This document shows positions 1 through 7,389 of a DNA stretch of 64,000 nt, one piece after another. The first letter of the stretch is position 1. Each line of letters begins with the position of its first letter. Source of the stretch: Pseudomonas sp. CCI4.2 (GTDB lineage: Bacteria; Pseudomonadota; Gammaproteobacteria; Pseudomonadales; Pseudomonadaceae); assembly GCF_034350045.1 (NCBI RefSeq), contig NZ_CP133781.1, forward strand, positions 4,636,501 through 4,700,500, written 5' to 3'. The position numbers and the translations under genes are program-made. Under the pieces are notes generated by a model that was given only the letters and a program-made list of their open reading frames with translations, was not told the DNA's origin and made no database searches.

Positions 1-1216
1 GCAACATCTCCTTGGGCACGTATTTGCCAATCTCGAACTTGCCAATGGCTGCGCGGTGAACTTCGTCCGGGCCGTCGGCCAAGCGCAGGGTGCGTTGCAT
101 GGCGTACATGTAGGCCAGTGGGAAATCGTTGGAAACCCCCGCGCCACCGTGGATTTGAATCGCGCGATCAATCACCCGCAGCGCGACGTTGGGCGCCACG
201 ACTTTGATCTGGGCAATTTCACTTTTCGCCACCTTGTTGCCGACGGTGTCCATCATGTACGCGGCCTTTAGGGTCAGCAGCCGTGCCATGTCGATTTCCA
301 TTCGCGAGTCGGCGATAAGGTCGATGTTGCCACCCAGCCGCGCTAAAGGCTTACCAAAGGCCGTTCGGCTGATCGCGCGCTTGCACATCAACTCCAACGC
401 CCGCTCCGCCATGCCGATGGAGCGCATGCAGTGGTGAATACGGCCAGGGCCGAGTCGACCTTGAGCAATCTCAAAACCGCGACCTTCACCCAGCAACACA
501 TTCTCGTAAGGCACTCGCACGTTTTCGAACAGCACTTCGGCGTGGCCATGGGGTGCGTCGTCATAACCGAATACCGGCAACGAACGAACAATGGTCACGC
601 CTGGCGCATCGGTAGGCACTAGAATCATCGAGTGTTGTTGATGACGTGGGCCATCGGGATTGCTTAAGCCCATGAACACCATGATTTTGCAGCGCGGGTC
701 GCATGCACCCGACGTCCACCATTTACGGCCGTTGATCACCCACTCGTCACCGACCCGCTCGGCACGGGCGGACATGTTGGTGGCGTCCGAAGACGCTACA
801 TCTGGTTCGGTCATGGCGAAGGCTGAACGAATTTCGCCACGCAACAGCGGCTCTAGCCACTGCACTTTCTGTGCTTCGTTGGCGTAGCGCACCAGCACCT
901 CCATGTTGCCGGTGTCCGGTGCCGAGCAGTTGAACGGCTCAGGTCCGAGCAACGAGCGGCCCATGATTTCCGCAAGCGGTGCATATTCCAGATTGGTCAG
1001 GCCGGCACCCCGCTCCGATTCAGGCAAGAACAAATTCCACAGGCCTTCAGCTTTAGCCTTGAGCTTGAGTTCTTCCATGATTGCAGTGGGCTGCCAACGA
1101 TCACCCTCGCAGACCTGACGTTCAAAGACAGGTTCTGCCGGGTAGACATAAGCTTCCATGAACGCGGTCACACGCTCACGCAGCGCCTGAACTTTAGGGG
1201 AATAAGCGAAATCCAT
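1..1216 (-). CDS. Acyl-CoA dehydrogenase, 3' end cut by window
   Basis: Flavoprotein that oxidises an acyl-CoA to the 2-enoyl-CoA and passes electrons to ETF (encoded near 54.4-56.1 kb). The minus-strand reading frame starts at the ATG at 1216 (MDFAYSPKVQALRERV) and stays open to the window edge, giving about 405 codons. Family members of this large subtype are about 409 residues, so only the last few are missing. Visible hallmarks are the FAMTEP FAD-contact motif, the WWTSGA segment and the C-terminal QIHGGAGVSNDFPLAY stretch. The substrate is unknown. The divergent LysR gene 161 bp away is the likely regulator. Confidence 0.93.
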   Translation of the reverse strand, partial: MDFAYSPKVQALRERVTAFMEAYVYPAEPVFERQVCEGDRWQPTAIMEELKLKAKAEGLWNLFLPESERGAGLTNLEYAPLAEIMGRSLLGPEPFNCSAPDTGNMEVLVRYANEAQKVQWLEPLLRGEIRSAFAMTEPDVASSDATNMSARAERVGDEWVINGRKWWTSGACDPRCKIMVFMGLSNPDGPRHQQHSMILVPTDAPGVTIVRSLPVFGYDDAPHGHAEVLFENVRVPYENVLLGEGRGFEIAQGRLGPGRIHHCMRSIGMAERALELMCKRAISRTAFGKPLARLGGNIDLIADSRMEIDMARLLTLKAAYMMDTVGNKVAKSEIAQIKVVAPNVALRVIDRAIQIHGGAGVSNDFPLAYMYAMQRTLRLADGPDEVHRAAIGKFEIGKYVPKEML

Positions 1217-1274
1217 GGGCAACTACCTTGTGAAATGAGGTGGGTGAGGACATGAATCCGATGCTAGATCAGCA

Positions 1275-1318
1275 ATGAACATTTATCTAACCTATTCTCA
1301 GCGTGTATAAACATTCAT
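1275..1318. promoter_or_regulatory. Imperfect inverted repeat, likely LysR operator
   Basis: Between the divergent dehydrogenase and LysR genes, ATGAACATTTAT (1275-1286) and ATAAACATTCAT (1307-1318) are inverted copies matching at 10 of 12 positions. LysR-type proteins usually bind such dyads in the gap between themselves and their target. The assignment rests on position and symmetry only. Confidence 0.5.
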
Positions 1319-1349
1319 AACCGATATATGATCGAGCTTCGCAAGTCAC

Positions 1350-1361
1350 AACAAAAACAAC
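1350..1361 (+). promoter_or_regulatory. Possible Hfq/Crc (CA) motif before LysR start
   Basis: Four consecutive A-A-N triplets (AACAAAAACAAC) lie 16 nt upstream of the LysR start codon, where Hfq/Crc binding would block ribosome loading. The A-A-N triplet repeat is the known recognition pattern of the Hfq distal face with Crc in Pseudomonas. It is a short motif, so chance occurrence is possible. Confidence 0.4.
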
Positions 1362-1377
1362 ATGAGAGTGCAATGGA

Positions 1378-2325
1378 ATGAATCTGAGCAAAGTCGACCT
1401 CAATCTCTTTATTGTGTTTGATGCCATCTATACCGAAGCAAATCTGACTCGCGCAGGGCAAATCGTCGGCATAACCCAGCCGGCAGTGTCGAACGCATTG
1501 GCTCGTTTGCGCGAGACCTTCAACGATCCATTGTTCGTGCGGACCGCCCAGGGCATGGTCCCTACGCCGATGGCCCAGAACATCATCGGCCCGGTTCGCA
1601 ATGCGTTATCGCTGCTGCGGGTTTCGGTGCAGGAAAGCAGGATTTTCAATCCGCTACAGGCCAATAAGACCTATCGCATCAGCATGACGGACCTGACCGA
1701 AGCCGTAATTCTGCCCGCACTGTTTCAGCGTCTGCGGCGGTTGGCTCCGGCCGTGATTATCGAAAGCTTCTTGTCCAAGCGCCGGGAAACCACCAAAGAA
1801 CTGGCGGCAGGCCGACTGGATTTCGCTGTTGATGCGCCGCTTAACACCGACCCTCAGGTGCGTCACGTCAAGCTGATGGAAGACAAGTACGTGTGCGCCA
1901 TGCGCAAAGGCCATCCGATGGCGACCAAAGAGAAATTTGCCCTCGACGACTACTTGTCCCTGACCCACATCCACATCTCCAGCCGCCGCAGTGGTTTAGG
2001 TCATGTTGACTTGGCTTTGGGCAAAATGGGTATTCAACGCAAGATCGCCCTGCGCTCGCAGCATTACCTGATGGCATCGCAAGTGCTGCAACAAACCGAC
2101 ATGGTGATGACCGTCCCGGAACGCTTCGCTCGACGTCATGAACTCCACTATTTCAACTTGCCGGTCAACGATGTGCCGCAGGTGGAAACTCACCTTTATT
2201 GGCACGAAAGCACCGATCAAGACCCAGCCAACCGCTGGATGCGTGAGCAAATGATTGAGCTGTGCCAGCAAGTGACGGCACAAGATAAAAAACTCGACAA
2301 AGCATTAGATATCCCTAATAAATAA
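1378..2325 (+). CDS. LysR-type transcriptional regulator
   Basis: A 315-residue LysR family regulator. An N-terminal winged helix-turn-helix (about residues 6-65, with TRAGQIVGITQPAVSNALARL) is followed by a LysR substrate-binding domain (about 95-300). The N-terminus (MNLSKVDLNLFIVFDAIY) is of the NodD/NahR-like type. The ATG at 1378 is used because the ATG five bases upstream runs into a stop after two codons. It diverges from an acyl-CoA dehydrogenase, so that gene is the expected target. The inducer is unknown. Confidence 0.93.
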   Translation: MNLSKVDLNLFIVFDAIYTEANLTRAGQIVGITQPAVSNALARLRETFNDPLFVRTAQGMVPTPMAQNIIGPVRNALSLLRVSVQESRIFNPLQANKTYRISMTDLTEAVILPALFQRLRRLAPAVIIESFLSKRRETTKELAAGRLDFAVDAPLNTDPQVRHVKLMEDKYVCAMRKGHPMATKEKFALDDYLSLTHIHISSRRSGLGHVDLALGKMGIQRKIALRSQHYLMASQVLQQTDMVMTVPERFARRHELHYFNLPVNDVPQVETHLYWHESTDQDPANRWMREQMIELCQQVTAQDKKLDKALDIPNK

Positions 2326-2433
2326 CTGACAAATATAGCTATATATCCGTTAGTTAATGTGAATTCTAGATTAGATAATTGCTCTGAATTAGTCATTCCT
2401 GAGCAGTTGAAAAAAAAGAACGCATGGCGCGCT

Positions 2434-2465
2434 GCTTGACGTATACGTCAAGCTCGCCGTAGGTT
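2434..2465 (+). promoter_or_regulatory. liuR promoter with LiuR-type palindrome
   Basis: A perfect palindrome at 2434-2453 (core TTGACGTATACGTCAA) overlaps a -35 element TTGACG (2436-2441). An 18-bp spacer leads to TAGGTT (2460-2465). A dyad placed in a long-spaced promoter is typical of MerR-family sites. The similar ACGT..ACGT dyad upstream of liuA (4417-4432) suggests that LiuR binds both and autoregulates. Confidence 0.7.
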
Positions 2466-2492
2466 AACCCCACGTTAACCCCGAGTGACTCC

Positions 2493-2882
2493 ATGAGCAG
2501 CCAGACTTACAGCATCTCCGACCTCGCCCGCGAGCTCGACATCACCACCCGTGCTATTCGTTTCTACGAAGAACAAGGTCTGCTCGCCCCCGAGCGACGC
2601 GGCCTTGAACGGGTGTACTCGACCCGCGACAAAGTCAGCCTGAAACTCATCCTGCGCGGCAAACGTATTGGCTTTTCCTTGGCCGAATGCCGCGAATTAA
2701 TCGAGCTGTACGACCCGCGTGGCGACAATCAAAAGCAACTCAACACCATGCTTGGCAAGATCGGGGAGCGCCGTAATCAGCTGGAACAGCAGTTACTGGA
2801 TATTCAGCAAATGCAGCTGGAATTGGACACTGCCGAAGAACGCTGCTTGTCTGCACTTGAACGTTCGATTGAAAAATCATGA
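2493..2882 (+). CDS. liuR: MerR-family regulator of leucine catabolism LiuR
   Basis: A 129-residue MerR-family protein. The N-terminal winged HTH (YSISDLARELDITTRAIRFY, residues 6-25) is followed by a second DNA-contact region and a C-terminal coiled-coil dimerisation helix (about 85-125), with no cysteine-rich metal-binding loop. LiuR represses leucine/isovalerate degradation genes in proteobacteria. The identification follows from placement 39 bp upstream of liuE and from LiuR-like palindromes in front of both liuR and liuA. Confidence 0.9.
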   Translation: MSSQTYSISDLARELDITTRAIRFYEEQGLLAPERRGLERVYSTRDKVSLKLILRGKRIGFSLAECRELIELYDPRGDNQKQLNTMLGKIGERRNQLEQQLLDIQQMQLELDTAEERCLSALERSIEKS

Positions 2883-2921
2883 TGTTACTGAGTGAATCTC
2901 AAATAATTATAAGGTGATGCC

Positions 2922-3821
2922 ATGCCCTTGCCTCAACGTGTACGCCTGGTAGAAGTTGGCCCCCGCGACGGCTTGCAGAATGAAGCGCAGCCGGTGAGCG
3001 TGGCCGACAAAGTACGTTTGGTCGACGACCTCACCGCTGCGGGCTTGAGTTACATCGAAGTCGGCAGTTTCGTCTCGCCCAAATGGGTGCCGCAGATGGC
3101 CGGCTCCGCTGACGTTTTCGCTCAAATCCAACGCAAGGACGAAGTGACCTACGCCGCGTTGGCGCCGAACCTGAGAGGCTTCGAAGACGCTTTGGCTGCC
3201 GGCGTAACTGAAATCGCGATTTTCGCCGCCGCGTCCGAGACCTTCTCACAGCGCAATATCAACTGCTCGATCAGCGAAAGTCTGGAGCGATTTGCCCCGA
3301 TCATGGAAGCCGCACGCTTGCATGGGATGCAAGTGCGTGGCTACGTGTCGTGCGTGCTGGGTTGTCCCTACGAGGGCCAGGTGACCCCGGAACAAGTGGC
3401 GTCGGTCGCCAATGAGCTGTTCGCCATGGGTTGCTACGAAATTTCGCTGGGAGACACCATCGGTACTGGTACGCCGGGGGCTACTCGCACGCTGTTCGAG
3501 ACCGTTGCCGGGAAAATCCCTAGGGGCAAGTTGGCCGGGCATTTTCACGACACCTATGGGCAAGCGCTGGCCAATATTTACGCCAGCATGCTGGAAGGCA
3601 TTCAGGTGTTTGACAGCTCCATCGCCGGGCTGGGCGGCTGCCCTTATGCCAAGGGCGCCAGCGGCAACGTTGCGACCGAAGATGTGCTGTACATGCTCAA
3701 CGGCTTGGACATCGAGACCGGGGTAGATCTCGACCTGTTGATCGGTGCCGGCCAACGGATCTGTGACGTGCTTGGACGTCCTAGCGGCTCAAGGGTGGCC
3801 AAGGCGCGATTGGCGAGCTGA
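2922..3821 (+). CDS. liuE: Hydroxymethylglutaryl-CoA lyase
   Basis: Last step of leucine degradation: cleaves 3-hydroxy-3-methylglutaryl-CoA to acetoacetate and acetyl-CoA. The 299-residue protein is full length for the bacterial enzyme. It shows the N-terminal VEVGPRDGLQNE signature of DRE-TIM metallolyases (the metal-binding Asp and catalytic Arg lie here) and the family signature GLGGCPYAKGASGN with the active-site Cys240. The start ATG at 2922 follows an AAGGTGAT ribosome-binding site. It is probably co-transcribed with liuR, and its stop codon lies about 150 bp upstream of the start of a CrcY-type sRNA gene. Also called mvaB in Pseudomonas. Confidence 0.96.
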   Translation: MPLPQRVRLVEVGPRDGLQNEAQPVSVADKVRLVDDLTAAGLSYIEVGSFVSPKWVPQMAGSADVFAQIQRKDEVTYAALAPNLRGFEDALAAGVTEIAIFAAASETFSQRNINCSISESLERFAPIMEAARLHGMQVRGYVSCVLGCPYEGQVTPEQVASVANELFAMGCYEISLGDTIGTGTPGATRTLFETVAGKIPRGKLAGHFHDTYGQALANIYASMLEGIQVFDSSIAGLGGCPYAKGASGNVATEDVLYMLNGLDIETGVDLDLLIGAGQRICDVLGRPSGSRVAKARLAS

Positions 3822-3822
3822 G

Positions 3823-3862
3823 TGTTACCGTAACGATGAGCGGTCGTCGGAAACGGGTAACA
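3823..3862 (+). promoter_or_regulatory. Candidate CbrB upstream activator sites for CrcY
   Basis: Upstream of the sigma-54 promoter, TGTTAC (3823-3828) runs into GTAAC (3830-3834), forming the short dyad GTTACCGTAAC. A further GTAACA lies at 3857-3862. CbrB, the sigma-54 activator of the crcZ/crcY genes, is reported to use TGTTAC/GTAACA half-sites. The 85-125 bp distance to the promoter fits enhancer binding. This is inferred from motif memory and position. Confidence 0.55.
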
Positions 3863-3945
3863 CGGAAACAATTCCTCGATATTCTGACGGGCCTGAATAG
3901 TCGTATTTTATTTAACCAATTGTTTTTTATAGCTTTTATAAAAGC

Positions 3946-3960
3946 TGGCACGGCATCTGC
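3946..3960 (+). promoter_or_regulatory. Sigma-54 promoter of CrcY-type sRNA
   Basis: TGGCACG, four bases, then CTGC: the invariant GG (3947-3948) and GC (3959-3960) are separated by exactly 10 bp, as required for RpoN. The expected start site is about 12 bp downstream, near 3972. Confidence 0.85.
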
Positions 3961-3971
3961 TATATCTCTTG

Positions 3972-4338
3972 TACAACAAGAATAAGAAACGAAGCAGTAA
4001 CCCAATAAAAACAATACGTATCGGCTCTGACATAACAAGAACAACACGGACAGAGACGCAGCTAACAGATCTTTTTGGAGTGGATGGCTTTTCAGGGATT
4101 TAGGTCCCGCAACCGGACAGAGAATAATAAAACTACCTCAGGTAGCTCCAGCACTGGTTGGATCGATATTGATAAAAGCAGTATCAGCGCTCAAAAAAAT
4201 ACGTTTGCTCTTGATCCTGAATGGGGATCGATTAAAAAAGCAGTGAAAGGGACTGGTCGCCAAAAACAAAAACAGGCCACCCTCGAATAATAAAAAGAGC
4301 ATACAAAAAAACTTGAAGGGGAGCCTAAGCTCCCCTTC
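3972..4338 (+). ncRNA. crcY: CrcY-type sRNA, antagonist of Hfq/Crc
   Basis: Small RNA that sequesters Hfq/Crc and so relieves carbon catabolite repression when preferred carbon sources run out. The evidence is a sigma-54 promoter at 3946-3960, no credible gene, and at least six blocks of tandem A-A-N triplets: 3975-3989, 4004-4015, 4034-4045, 4133-4141, 4262-4273 and 4286-4297. The end is a stable hairpin at 4316-4337. The predicted length of about 367 nt fits the roughly 350-400 nt CrcZ/CrcY/CrcX family. In P. putida, crcY lies next to the HMG-CoA lyase gene mvaB, which matches liuE here. Ends are estimated from promoter and hairpin. Whether to call it CrcY or CrcX depends on the species. 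Confidence 0.9.
4316..4337 (+). terminator. Hairpin ending the CrcY-type RNA
   Basis: AAGGGGAGC (4316-4324), loop CTAA, GCTCCCCTT (4329-4337): a perfect 9-bp stem. The plus strand has only a weak T-rich tail, while the minus strand has a run of seven Ts, so the hairpin could work in both directions. Confidence 0.75.
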
Positions 4339-4416
4339 GTGCTGTCTGGCCTATGATGCCCCTGCGCTAAAAATCTCCTCCCCCCACTCTCTCGTTGACA
4401 CACAAACACCCGTAGG

Positions 4417-4432
4417 TTTACGTTAACGTAAA
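4417..4432. promoter_or_regulatory. LiuR operator upstream of liuA
   Basis: Perfect 16-bp palindrome TTTACGTTAACGTAAA, 42 bp upstream of the liuA start. It has the ACGT-N2-ACGT form known for LiuR sites, and the surrounding CCGTAGGTT string recurs at the liuR promoter (2458-2466). TTGACA at 4395-4400 may be the -35 element of the same promoter. Confidence 0.8.
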
Positions 4433-4450
4433 GGTGAACACCGAACTTCA

Positions 4451-4459
4451 AACAATAAT
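4451..4459 (+). promoter_or_regulatory. Hfq/Crc (CA) motif in liuA leader
   Basis: AACAATAAT, three A-A-Y triplets, ends two bases before the AAAAGG ribosome-binding site (4462-4467) of liuA. It matches the AAYAANAA catabolite-activity motif at the position where Crc/Hfq blocks translation. Leucine catabolism is a plausible Crc target, and a Crc-titrating sRNA gene ends about 110 bp upstream. Confidence 0.65.
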
Positions 4460-4474
4460 AGAAAAGGCACATAC

Positions 4475-5638
4475 ATGAGCTACCCGAGCCTAAACTTCGC
4501 CCTCGGCGAAACCATCGACATGTTACGCGACCAAGTTCAATCCTTCGTCGCCGCAGAAATTTCTCCCCGCGCCGCGCAGATTGACCGGGACAACCTGTTC
4601 CCGGCTGACCTGTGGCGCAAGTTTGGTGACATGGGTCTGCTGGGCATCACCGTCGACGAAGAGTACGGTGGCGCGGGCATGGGTTACTTGGCGCACGTGG
4701 TAGCGATGGAAGAAATCAGCCGTGGTTCGGCGTCGGTCGCCCTTTCCTACGGTGCACATTCAAACCTGTGCGTGAACCAGATCAACCGCAACGGCAGCCC
4801 CGCGCAGAAAGCCAAGTACTTGCCCAAGCTGATCAGTGGCGAGCATGTCGGGGCGCTGGCCATGAGCGAGCCGAATGCCGGTTCCGACGTGGTGTCGATG
4901 AAGCTTCGCGCCGACAAACGCGGCGATTGCTACGTGCTTAACGGCAGCAAGACCTGGATCACCAACGGTCCGGACGCTAACACCTACGTGATTTACGCCA
5001 AGACCGACCTGGAAAAAGGCGCTCACGGTATCAGCGCGTTCATTGTCGAGCGCGACTGGAAAGGTTTTTCCCGCAGCCCCAAGTTCGACAAGCTCGGCAT
5101 GCGCGGCTCCAATACCTGCGAGCTGTTCTTCGATGACGTCGAAGTGCCAGAAGAAAACCTGCTCGGCGTGCTCAACAGCGGCGTCAAGGTGCTGATGAGC
5201 GGCCTCGATTACGAACGCGTCGTACTCTCGGGCGGCCCGACCGGGATCATGCAAGCCTGCATGGACGTGGTGGTGCCTTACATCCACGACCGCAAGCAGT
5301 TCGGCCAAAGCATTGGCGAGTTCCAGTTGATTCAAGGCAAAGTCGCCGACATGTACACCCAACTCAACGCCAGCCGTGCCTACCTGTACGCCGTGGCCCA
5401 GGCCTGCGAACGCGGCGAAACCACCCGTAAAGACGCCGCCGGGGTGATTTTGTACAGCGCCGAACGCGCCACACAAATGGCCCTGGACGCGATCCAGATT
5501 CTGGGCGGAAACGGCTACATCAATGAATTCCCGGCCGGTCGGCTGCTGCGTGACGCCAAGCTGTACGAAATCGGCGCCGGCACCAGTGAGATTCGCCGCA
5601 TGTTGATCGGTCGCGAACTGTTCAACGAGACAAAATAA
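4475..5638 (+). CDS. liuA: Isovaleryl-CoA dehydrogenase
   Basis: Oxidises isovaleryl-CoA to 3-methylcrotonyl-CoA, with FAD as cofactor and ETF as electron acceptor. The 387-residue protein has the acyl-CoA dehydrogenase N-terminal helical, beta and C-terminal domains. The ALAMSEPNAGSD FAD signature, the WITNGP segment and the C-terminal QILGGNGYINEFPAGRLLRDAK signature region are visible. The catalytic base of isovaleryl-CoA dehydrogenases is the Glu in GLDYERVVLSGGP, here Glu247, rather than the C-terminal Glu of other subfamilies. First gene of liuABCD, with a LiuR palindrome and a Crc motif in its leader. Confidence 0.96.
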   Translation: MSYPSLNFALGETIDMLRDQVQSFVAAEISPRAAQIDRDNLFPADLWRKFGDMGLLGITVDEEYGGAGMGYLAHVVAMEEISRGSASVALSYGAHSNLCVNQINRNGSPAQKAKYLPKLISGEHVGALAMSEPNAGSDVVSMKLRADKRGDCYVLNGSKTWITNGPDANTYVIYAKTDLEKGAHGISAFIVERDWKGFSRSPKFDKLGMRGSNTCELFFDDVEVPEENLLGVLNSGVKVLMSGLDYERVVLSGGPTGIMQACMDVVVPYIHDRKQFGQSIGEFQLIQGKVADMYTQLNASRAYLYAVAQACERGETTRKDAAGVILYSAERATQMALDAIQILGGNGYINEFPAGRLLRDAKLYEIGAGTSEIRRMLIGRELFNETK

Positions 5639-5648
5639 GCATCCTCCC

Positions 5649-5737
5649 CTGTAGGAGCCAACGTGTTGGCGAGCTTGGCGACCCGGTGTGCCAGGTGCGC
5701 CAGGTGCGCCGCCTCGCGAACACGTTCGCTCCTACAG
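5649..5737. repeat. Inverted REP pair (REPIN) between liuA and liuB
   Basis: CTGTAGGAGCCAACGTG... on the left and its inverted counterpart ending ...GTTCGCTCCTACAG on the right enclose a GC-rich spacer with a small tandem repeat (CCAGGTGCG twice). It is the usual Pseudomonas REP doublet and fills most of the 119-bp gap between two operon genes, so it will fold in the liu mRNA. Confidence 0.85.
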
Positions 5738-5757
5738 GAGATCCACGGAGTAGCCCC

Positions 5758-7365
5758 ATGGCCATCCTGCATACCCAGATCAATACCCGCTCGCCTGAGT
5801 TCGCACTCAATGGCGCGGCGATGCTCAATCACGTTGAGAACCTGCGCCAATTGCTGGCTCAAGTTCACCAGGGCGGCGGGCCTAAGGCTCAGGAACGCCA
5901 TACCTCACGCGGCAAACTACTGCCACGCGAACGAATCAATCGATTGCTGGACATTGGCTCGCCGTTCCTTGAAATCGGACAACTGACCGCGCACGAGGTA
6001 TATGGCGAGGACGTTCCGGCGGCCGGGTTGATTGTCGGCATCGGCCGAGTTGAAGGCGTCGAATGCATGATCGTCGCCAACGATGCGACGGTTAAAGGCG
6101 GCTCGTACTACCCGCTGACGGTCAAAAAGCACCTAAGGGCGCAAGCCATTGCTCAGCAAAACCGCCTGCCGTGCATCTATCTGGTGGATTCCGGTGGCGC
6201 CAACCTGCCCCGCCAGGATGAGGTGTTTCCAGACCGGGAGCATTTCGGTCGAATCTTTTTCAATCAGGCGAACATGAGCGCGGTGGGCATTGCGCAGATC
6301 GCGGTGGTCATGGGCTCATGCACCGCTGGCGGCGCTTACGTGCCAGCTATGGCCGACGAAGCGATCATGGTCCGGCAACAAGCGACGATTTTCCTCGCCG
6401 GGCCGCCGCTGGTGAAAGCGGCCACCGGTGAAGTGGTCAGCGCCGAAGACTTGGGCGGTGCTGATGTGCACTGCAAGATTTCCGGCGTCGCCGACCATTA
6501 CGCCGACAGCGATGAGCACGCCTTGGCCATCGCCCGCCGCAGCATCGCTAACCTCAACTGGCGCAAGCAAGGCCAACTCAACACACTCGCCCCGATTGCC
6601 CCACTGTATGGCAGCGAAGAGCTTTACGGGGTCATTCCGGCTGACGCTAAACAACCGTTCGACGTGCGTGAGGTGATCTCGCGGCTGGTGGACGGCTCGG
6701 TATTCGATGAGTTCAAGGCCTTGTTCGGCGCCACGCTGGTCTGCGGCTTCGGCCATCTGCACGGTTATCCGATTGCGATCCTGGCCAATAACGGCGTGCT
6801 GTTTGCCGAATCCGCACAGAAAGGCGCGCACTTCATTGAGTTGGCTTGCCAGCGCGGTATCCCGCTATTGTTTCTCCAAAACATCACCGGGTTTATGGTC
6901 GGCCAGAAGTACGAAGCGGGCGGCATCGCCAAGCACGGCGCCAAGCTGGTCACCGCAGTGGCCTGTGCCAAAGTGCCGAAATTCACGGTCATCATTGGCG
7001 GCAGCTTCGGCGCCGGTAACTACGGCATGTGTGGCCGCGCTTATGACCCGCGTTTCTTATGGATGTGGCCTAACGCGCGCATCGCCGTGATGGGCGGCGA
7101 ACAGGCGGCGGGCGTTCTGGTGCAGGTCAAACGCGAACAGGCAGAGCGCAGCGGTCAGGTGTTTAGTGCCGAGCAGGAAGCCGCGATCAAACGGCCAATC
7201 CTCGAACAATACGAACATCAGGGCCATCCGTATTATTCCAGCGCTCGCTTGTGGGATGACGGCGTGATTGACCCGGCGCAAACCCGCGACATTCTCGCGC
7301 TGGCGCTGTCCGCGTCATTGAACGCGCCTATCGAGCCAAGCACATTCGGTGTGTTCCGGATGTAA
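5758..7365 (+). CDS. liuB: Methylcrotonyl-CoA carboxylase beta subunit (carboxyltransferase)
   Basis: Transfers CO2 from carboxybiotin on LiuD to 3-methylcrotonyl-CoA, giving 3-methylglutaconyl-CoA. The ATG at 5758 follows a CGGAG ribosome-binding site and gives 535 residues, the normal length. The open frame extends further upstream only through REP sequence. Two crotonase-like carboxyltransferase halves are visible. The first contains YLVDSGGANLPRQDE and GSCTAGGAYVPAM, the second GFMVGQKYEAGGIAKHGAKL and the AVMGGEQAAGVL motif near the C-terminus. Confidence 0.96.
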   Translation: MAILHTQINTRSPEFALNGAAMLNHVENLRQLLAQVHQGGGPKAQERHTSRGKLLPRERINRLLDIGSPFLEIGQLTAHEVYGEDVPAAGLIVGIGRVEGVECMIVANDATVKGGSYYPLTVKKHLRAQAIAQQNRLPCIYLVDSGGANLPRQDEVFPDREHFGRIFFNQANMSAVGIAQIAVVMGSCTAGGAYVPAMADEAIMVRQQATIFLAGPPLVKAATGEVVSAEDLGGADVHCKISGVADHYADSDEHALAIARRSIANLNWRKQGQLNTLAPIAPLYGSEELYGVIPADAKQPFDVREVISRLVDGSVFDEFKALFGATLVCGFGHLHGYPIAILANNGVLFAESAQKGAHFIELACQRGIPLLFLQNITGFMVGQKYEAGGIAKHGAKLVTAVACAKVPKFTVIIGGSFGAGNYGMCGRAYDPRFLWMWPNARIAVMGGEQAAGVLVQVKREQAERSGQVFSAEQEAAIKRPILEQYEHQGHPYYSSARLWDDGVIDPAQTRDILALALSASLNAPIEPSTFGVFRM

Positions 7366-7389
7366 CCCGGCCTCGCCAAAGGAGTGAAC

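Noticed and set aside
4084..4290. 71-codon frame between liuE and liuA
   Set aside because: It lies wholly within the CrcY-type RNA, is made of the A-A-N tracts (runs of Lys, Asn, Gln), has a ribosome-binding site only three bases from its ATG and resembles no protein.
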